64,000 nucleotides of DNA, from NCBI GenBank assembly GCA_963457665.1, contig OY735215.1, positions 29,379,041 through 29,443,040 on the forward strand, in the 5' to 3' direction. Source of the stretch: Thysanoteuthis rhombus. Its lineage: Eukaryota; Mollusca; Cephalopoda; Oegopsida; Thysanoteuthidae. Under the pieces are notes generated by a model that did no database searches, was not told where the DNA came from, and worked only from the letters and a program-made list of their open reading frames with translations. Shown here in pieces: positions 34,201 through 46,250 of the stretch. The number at the start of each line of letters is the position of its first letter. The first letter of the stretch is position 1. The translations under genes and the position numbers were made by a program.

Positions 34201-35511
34201 AAATATTTTAGCTCCTGGGGATGAAATGAGACCAGAGTCTGCGATTCTCAATTGAATTCCTCACCATCATTTCATAAGTAAAAAAAACAAACAAACCCAA
34301 AAACACTGATTTATCATAATTGATTCTGATGGTTTTTACAAAGTTTTCAGGTCAGCAATTTTATTAAATTTTTCTTCAGTGTTTCATTTTTACTTTTAGC
34401 CAAACTGTTGCTTTTTATTTACCCATAAGGATGTGGATGAAATGTATGTTCAAGAGTAAAATTGTCTGGAATCTTTCTTAAACTTGAAAAATACACTAAA
34501 AGAGAAGGAGCTAAATACTAGACATGATCCCATTCAAGACCTTAAAACTTGAAAAATCATTGCTCTGTCGAAGGAGCAATAACCCCTTTGAGATTCCTGG
34601 GACATATATATCTGTTTCTATGACTGCTGGGTTATATGAATGACTGTGCAGGAGTGCCCAACGAGCCATTTAAAAAAAAGTTGAGAAAATCGGATGCAAA
34701 GTTTGACAAACTTTCATTCGCAATATCTTTGTTATTTTTATAGCTACACTGCTCAGTTTTTTCAATTTGAAACAATCTGTATTTTGTTTCTGCATATCAC
34801 CTCATATATTATGCATATCACATGGATGAATCTTGAATACTTACCAAGTTACTATGTATCAAGTGACCCCCCCCCTATAAAAACAAAACAAAAGCTCCCA
34901 TGTTTTGCCTATCTATACTATAAGTATTCAAGAACACTGCTGTGCTAATTATTACAGCGTACAAATGATGAAAATATTGCGGGTGAAACTTGCTTGAAAA
35001 GTTACGTTATTTTCAGAGTTCCAACAAACTCCATGATTATGACGCATTCATATCAGGTTCATTTTAATATACATCAAAATCATAATAGAGTGTTCAAGCT
35101 TCAAAATAAGATTTAAAAAACTGAGTATTCAAATTTGAAAGTTTGTCAAACTTTGAATTTAATTTTTCTAGCTTTAGAAAAAATGGTAAATGCAAGGCCG
35201 CACATGTCCAGTAGATCTCTTTCAGAAATCTACTGGGATATTTTACTTCAATAATTAAGCACATTGAGGTTCGTCTTGAAAGGGATAAGTAAGACTCTTT
35301 GATTATTCTGCTCTTCTACTTCTGTTTACACTCAAAATCCACTTACTAGTGTTTTCACACTCATGCACACACAATGAAGTATCTTACCTATTTTTCGCCT
35401 TCTATATTCAGCATCTACTGCAAGCATTGCTATGTATCCTCTTCTTATAACTCGTTTGTGAATGTCCAGCTTGCATACTATGGCGCCAACACATTTGCTA
35501 CCATCCATACA
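31082..35511 (-). CDS. NAA30: N-alpha-acetyltransferase 30, NatC catalytic subunit (C-terminal three exons)
   Basis: Exons in transcript order are 35388-35511, 33180-33235 and 31082-31219, giving 105 residues that end in TGA. NAA30 acetylates the N-terminus of proteins starting Met-hydrophobic, using acetyl-CoA, in the cytosolic NatC complex with NAA35 and NAA38. The sequence shows the GNAT core: [21 protein letters not shown], the acetyl-CoA loop YRRRKIGSNLV, then [20 protein letters not shown] and [17 protein letters not shown]. These are nearly identical to animal NAA30, including the C-terminal LWLR. Oddity: the loop normally has the form RxxGxG/A (human RRNGIG), and here the first Gly reads Lys (AAA). 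Intron phases are 1 and 0. The low-complexity N-terminus and the DLSEPYSIYTYRYF region were not found and must lie past 35511, probably outside the window. Confidence 0.95.
32167..32250. repeat. Dispersed repeat family E, copy 1
   Basis: The copy shares ATTACA.TG..TCC, GACTAGG.G and AGCTTGATATGGACAG with 33029-33115, at matching spacing. On the other strand both lie next to a GTTTACAAG stretch that could be a tRNA-like head. Confidence 0.6.
33029..33115. repeat. Dispersed repeat family E, copy 2
   Basis: This is the second copy of the unit at 32167-32250, same orientation. It ends in the NAA30 intron just before the penultimate exon. Confidence 0.6.
33180..33235 (-). CDS. NAA30: NAA30 penultimate exon
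   Basis: This 56-nt exon encodes (G)[18 protein letters not shown]. The acceptor ends TCCTCAG and the donor is GTGAGT. It is too short for ORF callers and was located by NAA30 homology. Confidence 0.95.
33605..33752 (+). repeat. Dispersed repeat family D, copy 2
   Basis: This is the counterpart of 14252-14395. Blocks GTGCAACAAA, CCTCTGCTCAG, AGAAAC, CATTGCC and GTGAACATG occur in the same order and spacing. Confidence 0.65.
34573..34640 (-). repeat. Dispersed repeat family B, copy 1
   Basis: On the minus strand it reads CAGCAGTCATAGAAAC then GATATATATGTCCCAG. This matches 43390-43440 (CAGCAGTTACAGAAAC, ATATATATGTCCCAG) and 62500-62540. Confidence 0.6.
34698..35155. repeat. Facing near-palindromic 19-mers
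   Basis: AAAGTTTGACAAACTTTCA at 34698-34716 and its complement TGAAAGTTTGTCAAACTTT at 35137-35155 are exact inverted copies, and each is itself almost palindromic. Flanking AT-rich sequence is weakly similar. They could mark the ends or hairpin tips of a small element of about 450 bp. Confidence 0.4.
35388..35511 (-). CDS. NAA30: NAA30 internal exon
   Basis: This exon encodes [16 protein letters not shown]...AEYRRRKI plus the first base of a Gly codon. The acceptor on the minus strand is TTTCTTTCAG and the donor GTAAGA. An in-frame Met is present, but the codon before it (Cys) is part of the conserved fold, so this is an internal exon and not the start. Confidence 0.95.
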
Positions 35512-36959
35512 CTGAAAGAAAAACATTAAATCAGTTAGTCACCAAAATTGAATACAACACAATATCAATCTTGTTTCTTAATTACCAGAGGTAGCGAAAG
35601 ATATTTTACTTGGAATTTTCCATATTCATTTTAAAAGAAAACAAAAATATTTGGTGTGTGCAAGAGTACATAGTCTTAAACAGTGTTTTCAATCCGGTTA
35701 AAAAAAAACAAAAAAACATTAAGAATTTTCACACACCAAATATTTTTAAACACTTGATATATATGTCACAACATCAAAACTGTTCAAAGATTACATTTCC
35801 GTAAAAACCTTAACCTGACATCAGTTTGAATAAAAGTATTGTACTGTTTATACAATATTTTTCCTGAAAAATTTCCAGCTAACTTATTCCAGAACACTTC
35901 ACCTAATTTCAATCAGAACTATTGATGTCTCAACAAGTTTTAATGCCAAAATCAAATCTTTTACAAATAATTCAATGATATCAAAATCACAAATATGTTT
36001 ACATTTACATCCATTTAATCTGATATAATCAATTGTTTCTGACAAATCTTATTTCTACAAGCCTGAATGCTGAATTTATCCATCCCGTTTGTGAGGCTTT
36101 GGTCAAAAGAATTTTAAACGTGGCTTCTTTAATGACAAGAAAAGTAAATTTGCAAATAGATAGGGGGGAGGGAATCACAGATTACTCTAGCAAGTATGAA
36201 CCTTTGATAAGATTTTTCACTTTTTAAAATTCATTTTCAATCCAAACTTCTTTATATTTATATATCAAATTTTTCATTCCAAATTAATCAAAATATTTAA
36301 TAAGATGTATCAAGCGAGTGTGTGCGTGTTTGTATAAACATGATATTCTTAAACCTTATAAAAATATTCAATCTATACTTATGAAACCATTCCTAGAATG
36401 AATTTATTTTAAAATTTCAACAGTTTTAAGGCAAGTCAAATTTAAATCAGTACGAAAACACATTGTGCAAAAACGCATATAATTGTAAACTCAAAAGCTG
36501 AATAAGAATACTTTTACACAAGTTGGGGTACCTGGCATCGCCCAGGAAAGAAAACTAATGTAACAACACATGAAACCAAATGATATTCAATAGAGTTTTC
36601 ATTATAAAGAAAGGGGGAGTGCTTGACCAGTGAAATCCTAAAAATGAAAAAAAGAATTAAGTAAAAAAATTTGTTGGTGCTTTGAATCAATAAGACCTTC
36701 ATATCAAATAAGAAAGTATCATTTTTTAAGGGATGGAAAAAAAAAAAAAAAAAGGTTTTATAGAGGTTACTTTTATTTACGATGTAACTAAGCTGACTCC
36801 TTGCTTTCTGTTCATCGCACATCATGCAAAAATTCAGCTTTGAAGTAACTTGCTTACTTCTGTTGGGAACTAATTTTTTTTTGGGGGGGGGGTGATCTGT
36901 CATTAGCAAGTACATTCAGATTGAGCTTCATATTTTTGAAAAAATGATTGCTCTGTGTA

Positions 36960-37449
36960 ACAATTCAAAGACTACCACAAAATTTGTCCCCAACCTCAAC
37001 AACTCTTGTTCTAAAGAGCATGTTGATCCTGGGTGGATTTGAACAACCAACTTTTGTTAAAAATACAATGCGTTAGCCAATTGTGCCACCAGAGCTATTT
37101 ATTTCTGAATCCAATTTACATGAGCCTGACTTCCAGAATCCTTTTTCATTTCTCACGAAATTAAATTTTCTGTCTTGAAAATTATAAATAATTTCAAATT
37201 AACAATATATTCACACTACTACCACAAAGTTTGTTCTCAGCTATAACTACTTGTTTTAAAGAACATGTCACCCCCACCAACCTTTCAATTAACTGCCAAG
37301 CGTTTTAACTGATTGTGCCAGTAGGGCACATGATTGATGTGTTGAAACTTTTTTTATTATTTCTGAATTCAATTCACAAGTGCACTACTTTCAAAAGTCG
37401 TCTTTATTTATTTATTTTTGTGGAAAATGAATTAAAACCATTTTCAAAT

Positions 37450-37530
<81 letters not shown>

Positions 37531-37645
37531 AATAACAGAAAATTAGTCATCAACTACTTCGGTTATAAAAAAAAATGTTGCTGAATTCAAACCACCAACC
37601 TTTTGGTTAACAGCTCAACTATCTAACCAACTGTACCACAAAGAC
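36960..37645 (-). repeat. Tandem trimer of a tRNA-Asn-derived SINE
   Basis: Three tRNA-like heads lie on the minus strand with 5' ends at about 37645, 37327 and 37095. The head at 37575-37645 is closest to tRNA-Asn: TGGTTAG box A, CTGTTAACC around a GTT anticodon, and GGTTGGTGGTTTGAATTC as T-arm and box B. Each head is followed by ACATG(T/C)TCTTTA.AACAAG or a related body and, in the second and third, by a tail with GATTCAGAAATAA. Unit length is about 235-245 bp once the TA array in one unit is subtracted. No head would fold as a working tRNA. Confidence 0.75.
37453..37528. repeat. (TA)n microsatellite inside a SINE unit
   Basis: This 76-bp TA array lies within the first unit of the SINE trimer and accounts for its extra length. 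Confidence 0.97.
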
Positions 37646-40600
37646 ATATTTGATGAGCAATTCATTTCTGATTACAAATCAAAAGCCCCTTGCTTGTGAA
37701 ATCTTTTTCATTTTCTATAATAATACCCTTGTTATATGTTTACAAAGTGGGGGAAATTTTGTTCTGCAGCCTGAAACTTTCTCGGGTCAGATTACATATG
37801 TCTGTTCTGCAGTTCAGGCATGCATCAACTTCTTATAGTGAAATCCTCAGCAAGAAGATGAAGAAACATGAAAACCCTTAAAACTTTGTACCTAGTGTTT
37901 TTCAGTGCAATCTTGGTGTAATATAAAGTTACTCATTAAAAGTCTCAACAAGTCGATGTAGATTTTATTAGAATTGGTCGAGTTGTACAAAGGTTATTAC
38001 AGATTAAAATCATCACTGTGTGAAAACTTATCTGAAACATATTGAGGGTACAGCATGGTAGCATGTGCCCGATTCAGTTTTTGAGATATCTTCACAGGCA
38101 GACCCCCTCTATGCCATATATGTTCTGGTATGATTATGCCCAAGCTATATGGTAGAGGCATTTTTACTCACAAAATTCAATCATATCACTAATTTCAAAG
38201 CAAGATTCTGTTGTAAACAAATGCATGTGTTTGGCCAAGCAGTCCGGAACGAGTTAACCATTTATAAAATAGGCTTATTTATTAGACCCCCCCCCAACTT
38301 TGAAATCAGAATAAGAAAATTTATAATATTTTTCAATGACCTGACAAAGACAGCTGCTACACTCATAAGAAGATTCTACTTGGTGCTCTAAAAATAACAC
38401 CTCCAAAAAAGTATAAGGTTTCTTTTTCCATTACATTTGTCAATTTTCTACTATTCCATCATTGTCGACAATGGAATTATCAAAAATTATCAAACGATAA
38501 TGATATCATTTTGATCTGCACAATGCTGATCTCATTGCAAGTTGAGTACAACAGAATTTATCTATTCATTAATAATAAGACCAAATATGAATACTTGCAA
38601 TTTTCATGTTTTAAACAGTGAAATGATAGAAGCTATCATCAATAATAGACACGTTTTTTTCTTATTCACTAACAAATCATGCCAGTTTTAAAAAATGGTT
38701 CTTACCAAATGACTCAGTGAAATTTTCAAGATCAAATTGTCAGATTTTGGTTTTCATGGTTCGATATTTATTCCCTATGATGTCCAAAGCTTAGAGAATG
38801 CTATCATTATTTTCTCAAATCCCTTATTTATATACACAAGACAAAAAGATAAGGATTACTAAATTGGAAGAATTTCTACACTTGAAATGTTTACCTAGTA
38901 TCCTCAGAGATAAACTGAGACGATAATCCTGGTTTTAGTGTTTTGAACAAAAAAAAACAAAAAACAAAAAAACTCTCAAATCTCGGGACTTTACAGATTT
39001 TTTTATAACATTTTCAAATAATCAACTAATTATAGTTTAGTGAAACTTGTACCTTAAAAACAGCAAGAAGGGTTGGAACATACAAGTACTAAACAACATA
39101 TAAAGAAAAAAAAAAGTCTAAATGCTGTTGCCTATCATGTTACTTAAAAGTGCAATGTCACGTCATGGTAGATTATCAACAAGGAAAGGTTGGTAATGCA
39201 ATACACTGCCTTTAAGCCAAAAATGCAGTGAAAGGAAGGTGAAAGCATCAAGCAAAGTACATACGCAAGGCATTCTTACAAATTCACTTTCACCAATGAT
39301 TCTCTAACAGGAAGCACTTGGCTTCCCAGCGGGAAATATCCTGCAGGGGAGGAATTTCAACCAGGGAAAGAATTTCAGTCAGGGGGAGAAATATATAATG
39401 GACAATTACAATGGGGTAGGAATTGAGGAAACCTGGCATTGCAAGGGGAGGAATGGGACCTGGAACACTGCTTTACACAGAATAACAATGTCACATGTTC
39501 AGGCTGGAAGGTTAGATCTATGGCAATTCAGTAAATGTTTCCAAATATTCAAGTAGTCTTCAACAGCAACAGAAGATGACAGTTCTATGAATGCAACTTC
39601 TTTTTCTGTTCAGACCAAATTTGAATGGGTTCATAACATTCATAAGAAAGGAATTTCTCTTTTTAACATCACAATTCTTTTTTTTCCACAATCTATTGTT
39701 AAAATAAAATGTAACGCAAGAAAGAATGTTTGTAACTTATGGAGCTTAAACATTTTTTTCCTCACAAATCATGTTGTAAGTGTTTAGTACAATACATTTA
39801 CTTGAGTGAATGCAAGAACAATTCAATTCAAACAATGTATACACAGATCAATGATGATACCAGAGTAACCTGTTGAATAACACTTGAATTCATTTCTAAA
39901 TGGATTTTTTTTATTAGATAAGTGTAAGAGGAAAAAACTTGACCTCATGTTAAAAATCAATGTTGAATGTATTATCTCAAAGGCCACACCATTTTAAAAA
40001 GAACCGATTAGGCAAAATATAAATGTAATATAAAATGAAACTATCATGATGTGTTATGTAGGACCAGAGATACAGAATTTTTTGCAGAGAGCCAAATTTT
40101 AAAACCTCCCTACATGTACAACAACGGATATAAATAAATAAATAAATAAATGAAATAAAAAAAAAAATAAACCGAAACAATTCAAGGATTCTGATAACGT
40201 TTTTCAGGGCACATGAAGGTTGAATCATAAAAATCATATTTAATCATTAAAATTTTTTTTATTATAAAATTCACTTACTTTCAAATTCAACAAATTACTG
40301 CATTTTCCAGCACCAAAGATGCTATTTTTATTCCCACATTAGTTTTGAAAATTTACTATGTCCTACACACCAGAGGTTACTTTTATCATAGGCCTATCCC
40401 AACCCCAGAAGAAGGTAATCTATGCTAGATAGTAATCTGAACTCTAATATAAATATGACCTCTGAATGAAGTGTATGAATATCACTTAGTATTAAATAGC
40501 ACATAAACAAAAGTATCATAAAAAATAAGAAATATATATGATCACAAAAATTAATTCCTATATCACTTGACAAGTCAACAGACTAGTAATAATTTAGATG

Positions 40601-42957
40601 TTGCATATCGGTATTACCAGTATTTTCACTCTCCTCAAACGACCTTGACTTTAAGGGAACATCACTGAAAGACAAAAGTAAAACTGCGATATGCTGAAAG
40701 GGTTCACCGGTAAATCTCAACAAGTATATCACAAACGAACATTCACTCACTTTTTTTCTAAATCAAAATAGGTGTGGTGACCTTAATGTCAGGGAATATG
40801 GTACTTGGTCCATATGTAAAATGTTATTTTCTTCAATCTGAGACATTATTTATAACAATCCTCTGCTGGGTAGAAAGATAAGATATTTCAATGCCTTTTG
40901 AAATGATAGACCATAAATAAGATATACTTGCTTCGATTTACTTTTTAGTTTTTATGTGCTGAAATACAATATTCCATCACAAATTTTTCATAATATATAA
41001 ATCTTAAAAAATAGTATAAATCATTACATGTGGAATAAACTGAAAAATGTATAAATAAGACCGACAGTATAAACTCTTATTCTAACAGCTCTATTCAATG
41101 ACACATGCCTTCTAATGGCACATTTTTTATATTCTCACAAGATTATTGTTTGAGATTAGTTTGCAGCGACAATACATGAAGATTTCAGTGTATTGAGAAA
41201 CTAAAATTAGTAAACCCTAAAAATGATAAAGCCTAAGGTGAAATGGTAATAAAAAGTGATTTTTGTCTAATTTTTACATTCTTGTTATTAATACACTTCG
41301 TATGAAAATCTGCTCATTGTAACAGCAAATTTGTCATTATGTTACTCTTAAATCCCAAACAGGAGTCTACTGCATGATGAACCTAATTACTCAGGATTCT
41401 TAAATATACTTCTACAATATTATTTTGCAAAATGAATTTCTAATCCTATGGGAAAAAAATCCTTTGTATGGTAGGCTATACTGATAAAATCACAATGACA
41501 ACATCAGAGCTGGTTTGTTTGCTGTTTACTGTTATTCACTGACTTGTAAGGAAAATAGTGTGCATCTGGAAGACCTTATAAGTTTGCCAACAACAAATCT
41601 ACCAGTTGAAAAGCTTTGTTCAAATTAGCTGCCAATAAAAACATTTTTCCACATCTACAGTGTTTACTGTGTTCTGTTATAGAAGACATATTTGATAGCA
41701 TGTGAACCTCCCCCACCGAATGGCTTAAAAGGTAAACATAACCTTTGAATGTCCTGCTTCACATTGGCCAGGTGGAGTTGAACAAAAAAAAAAAATAAAA
41801 ATAAAAAATAAAAAAAACAAAACAAAACTAACAACAAAAACAAACTGGGTGATGAATGAGAGGAATTCCAGGAAATTTGTTTCATCTTGATATTCCCTAC
41901 TGAAATAAGGAGGGTTTTACATGCCATAAACTATGGTAACTTACTTTTTCCTACCCACTCCCTCCTGCCCATGTGTGAAGTAGATGGTTCTTGACATAGA
42001 TATCAACACTAATTCTCATATAGATAAAAGAAAAGTTTTATTTAGTATTATTTTTATAGTGAGAAGCTATTCTACTGTTAACCAATTTTTTAGATACTTT
42101 TCCATAAAAAAGCTGAATATGCAACGGTAAGATTATGAAACTAGTGATTTTGTGAAATTCCTGCATTAATAGCTAACGTACTAGTGATGCTGACCATTAC
42201 TACAGTAAGGAGTTGATCCTCACCAGGTGCTACACTTCAAACTCAGCTAAACTTAATAAACATAAAGTATATACATTTCAGTTTAGCTTACTTCGATACC
42301 CATCACAAGCTAGTTAAGCATTACATCAATTGGGAAAGCAGAGATTTCATTAAATTACTATATCTCCAAAGAATTTCACAAAATCACAAGTTTCACAACC
42401 TTATAGAAACATTTATATAAAAAAAGCAGGGGGCCAAGCTGGAACACAAAAAGCTGGGGCCAAGAAACGAGTGGGGGGGGGAGTGAATTTATGAGAAAAA
42501 GTTTTAAAATCATTTTCATGCTTGCTAACATAGAATTTTCCCGAAGTTTTCTCAGAAAGAGTTTATGTACACATTTAATTTAGATACAGATGTTGATTTT
42601 CCATAATAAAACACGAGAGGCGTTTTTTATACTATTAACGTTGGTGGAAAAAAGTGCACTCAGTACACGAGTCCTGGCAAGTGCTTTACCGACTGCATGG
42701 CATTAATATCAACCCACAGAACTCAACAAAGCTATGTTGTCACATCAATTGATGATGGGAACCAATTAGACATGAGCTCACTGTTTTGTCAAACTGTTTA
42801 AAGGTTAATCTCTGGAAAGTTCCTAATTAGAAATGAGTTTCTGCAGCTACAAAGCAGTAAACATACGACTTGGATAATTGAAAAAAAGTCTGTACTTGGA
42901 TTTAATATTCACTCATTGTTTTCCTAACCAGGTTAACCCTTGCAAGACTAACCTATT

Positions 42958-42971
42958 AAAATGCTTGATGT
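42958..42971 (+). repeat. Target-site duplication, left copy
   Basis: AAAATGCTTGATGT directly precedes the SINE. The right copy AAAATGCTTAATGT is at 43330-43343, with one mismatch in 14. Confidence 0.8.
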
Positions 42972-43329
42972 TTTTCGTTTATTCCTGTGGACTCCTTGTG
43001 GAGCATAGGGCCTCAATCTGCTTCAGTTTCAGTAGCAAGTAGGTTTTCAAGGTGAGGGAGGTTGCTCACCCCATGCTCCACCTTTCTCCTTTACCTGGGC
43101 TTAGAACCAATTATGGTAACTGCTAAGCTGTAGGTTTTTAATGGACTTCCTTACAGGATTAAAGGGCTCCAATTTACCTGCTATTTACCCATAGATGAGG
43201 GGAAATGAATTCATGATTTACCCAAGGCATAATTGCAAAATGAATGCGAATAGTCTATGCTAAACTCAAACTCAGTCCACAAATTCTATCTTTCGTGCCT
43301 GTAACTGTTATTTCATTATGCAACCCCAC
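42972..43329 (-). mobile_element. tRNA-derived SINE, family A, copy 5 (full-length)
   Basis: This insertion of about 358 bp is bounded by a 14-bp target-site duplication. On the minus strand it starts GGGGTTGCATAATG (degraded box A) and has GAGTTTGAGTTTAGC (box B). It continues with GCCTTGGGTAAATCATGAAT, the core CTATGGGTAAATAGCAGG, GGAGCC...GTAAGGAAGTCCAT and TTGCTACTGAAACT, ending in GGAATAAACGAAAA. It is the best-defined member and sets the family length. Confidence 0.8.
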
Positions 43330-45399
43330 AAAATGCTTAATGTACAAATCAAAATGTCCTGGTAAACTTATTGAAGATCTATGACAGATGCATAAGACAG
43401 CAGTTACAGAAACCTTAGGATATATATGTCCCAGTAGTCTCAAAAGGATTGAATAAAATTGATAATAAACATGGCTGAATTTGGTTGTTTTCAGTCATCA
43501 AACTGGCCTTACTGATTCCACCTTCAAATGAAAATAGAAATGAACACATAAAAAGCAACAATGATCCTGCTCATTTCTGCTCACTGAAAATCTTTGATTT
43601 AAATGATCTATCATTGTATTTGTCTTAGCAGCCATAGATTCATAACAGGTAATAAAATTGTTTCATTCAGATTATAGTGCCAGTGCAAATGGCAATGGGG
43701 CTCAACAAAGTATTACCCATATAGATGTTGGTGCAGTAATAATCCAATTTGTATTGGAAAATATAGAATTCATTGAAACTCTACGATAAATTTTCCTGGA
43801 ATTTCAGATTTATTCTTGAAAAATTTTCTAGGAATCACTTTTCGAGACATTCCATTGTTTCAAGTGATGGGTAGATGATATTTTACCAGGAAAATTGTTA
43901 CCTTTAAGTGGAAAAGTCCATTGTTAGAGAGAGACGAAGAAACAGAAAAAGTCAAATTTTTGAAGAGAAGTGATTCTGCTTTCTACACCCTGCATCCCAT
44001 AAATCATACTGCATAGATTTATTGAATCAATTAAAACTGACTCATCAACTGAGGTCCAAGGGAAACAATTTTAATAGTGCATATTTACTTTATCAATTAT
44101 CATTAGAAACTAAACTGTTCCACTTAATTTGTCCCCCAAAAAGCTGCCTCTAAATGTATGACTCATAACCATTCATAATCATATAGTTCATGACCCCAGA
44201 AGCAATTGCATTTCCTGTAGACATCAGAGATCTACATAATTGATGAAAGGAAACTTGCCAGTTAAAAATGTTAATTTGAATTCAGGAACAAATAAGTTTG
44301 AATTTCCCCCAAATCACAAATTTTTTCTCTACCCAATGGATGTGCTGAATTTGAGACTTGACAAGTTATGATTATGGTGCATATGTTCTCAAAACATGGT
44401 TTGAGTAGGGTTACTCACCAACTACAATCCCAACTTTAACATGGGAAAAGTTCTGTATTATCTTTGGCCTAATGTCCTCTACTGATTGGCAACTTGATCT
44501 AATGAAGGTCGCCTGATTGTGATAATGGCCAGGTAACAAGCAGACAACGTAGGAATAAGGGTGCATGCACATATACACTCACAAGTTCAGGTTAGTGTCA
44601 TCCTGCCCATTAGTACACCTATTTTTACAACACATACAAGAGTAAATATATTGAATGCAAGACCCGCAACACAGAACAAGTAGCAGCTTTATGAAAATAA
44701 ATAGTACAGATCATTTGATAGTGATCCACTTGTAATCCTTTAAAGGTGCTTAATGCCTGAATTAAAACACTGCAGTAGAATTCTAGAATGTACAGTCATG
44801 ACCAAAGATCTAGCATTGCCCATGAAATGAACCCACATCCAAATCAGCATTTTTACAATCATCCTTCAAAATTTATATCTTAATCAAACATATATATATG
44901 TGAATTTTAAGAGTATCAGCACTTAGCAGGGAGCCCATTTTTCAATAACACCCTGAATATGTTTGGGTATTGTGTCAATAAGCCTTGCATAGTTATCACA
45001 ATTCTTCAAATAACACTGTGGTTTTGATGGTTTCCAGAATGCTCCAACATTTTCTATGCAGTTCAAGTCAGGGTTATATTATAGATATAATAGCCTATTC
45101 TGTCAGTAATGCTTGCCTTAATTCTCAACCACAGACAATTCCTTTTTCCATACTTGCAATGCATTTCTGTAGTAAAACACTACAACAAAATAATCATCAC
45201 ACATATAATAGCTGTATTCTATCAGTAATTCCTGATCACTGACGATAATTTTCTTTCCGATTTTTCAATGCACAACATACTGATTGAATACCAAAGAATA
45301 TTTTTCCCTTCTGCCAGATACATTTAGTTTGTTAACATATAAAATAACAAAAACTAAGCAAAGTAATGGTGGAGAAGCAATAAGAAAGCCATAACCTGG

Positions 45400-45401
<2 letters not shown>

Positions 45402-45475
<74 letters not shown>

Positions 45476-45490
45476 CACACACACACACAC
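45402..45490. repeat. (TA)n-(CA)n microsatellite
   Basis: A 70-bp TA array passes into a short CA array. Confidence 0.97.
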
Positions 45491-45984
45491 AGAGTTCAAA
45501 TGCAGTTATACAAATATAAAACAAGATTTTCTTAAACTACCGGCCAGAATTTGCTGTGTCACTTATACAGTCATTAGAGTGAATAAAAGCTTTAATAAAA
45601 TTGTTTAATAACTGCTACCTGTAATATCACAAGTGGCCTAAGCAGCTACTTCAATAATACTGATGGCTAATAAATCTCTTAAATTAGTCAATTGTACAAG
45701 AAATTAAAAGTATTAGAATCGAACAAAAAAGAAAAGAAAGGCTGTTTAAGTTTCTCAAATATTTTTTTTTTATAAACCTAATGCCAGTTTCTGAAATTTC
45801 AGTGGGCAAAATTCAAAAAGGGTAGTCAATTGTAAAAATATATACTTGCAAAAGTTTCTGAAAAATCTAGGCTGAAAACAAATCCCTGCAGGAGATTTTT
45901 TTCAACATTTACCAATACCACTGACAGAAATTCTGAAGCTAACACAAAAGAAAATGATGAAATTATGATGAATTTGGACAGAGT

Positions 45985-46250
45985 TCATGTATTCATCTGT
46001 GTTTGTTCACACAATATCTCCAAAATGTCAATAAATTTTGACTGTATTTTGTGGAAGGATGGGCCATGGGCCAAGGAACAATTGATCAAGTTCTGAGGCA
46101 GATCTATGAATTTCTTCTGCGATTTTATTAACATTACAAGATGTACAACTTTTCAGCTTTTTACCAGGATGACACCATATTGGAAGAGTAGAGTAGAAAA
46201 TAATTTCGAACAATGATGAATAATCATTACAAGCTTTTGTCATGGCATAG
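45985..46250 (-). repeat. Dispersed repeat family C, single copy
   Basis: On the minus strand it contains CATGGCCCATCCTTCCACAA, AAATTTATTGACATTTTGG and AGATATTGTGTGAACA. These align in order with the second unit at 63123-63270 (TATGGACCCACCC, AAATTCATTGAGAACTTCTGG, AGATATCCTGTGGACA). A 71-codon frame on this strand is probably incidental. Confidence 0.6.

Larger units (their letters stand above)
33236..35387 (-). other. NAA30 intron upstream of penultimate exon
   Basis: This 2.15-kb intron holds a family D repeat copy (33605-33752), a family B copy (34573-34640) and two facing copies of a near-palindromic 19-mer (34698-34716 and 35137-35155). The rest is AT-rich. Confidence 0.65.
42931..43445 (+). 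repeat. Dispersed repeat family B, copy 2 (split by a SINE)
   Basis: The left piece 42931-42971 (TTAACCCTTGCAAGACTAACC, AAATGCTTGATGT) and the right piece 43330-43445 together match family B at 62411-62545 and 47517-47645. A family A SINE sits between them. Confidence 0.6.

Noticed and set aside
37315-37584. ORFs that read through TA arrays (here and near 24.6, 45.3 and 56.4 kb)
   Set aside because: Alternating Tyr-Ile or Ile-Tyr strings are produced by the microsatellite in any frame.
37575-37645. Possible functional tRNA-Asn gene (minus strand)
   Set aside because: The anticodon region and T-arm are tRNA-like but stems are mismatched. It is one of three tandem degraded heads with SINE bodies, so it is a SINE.
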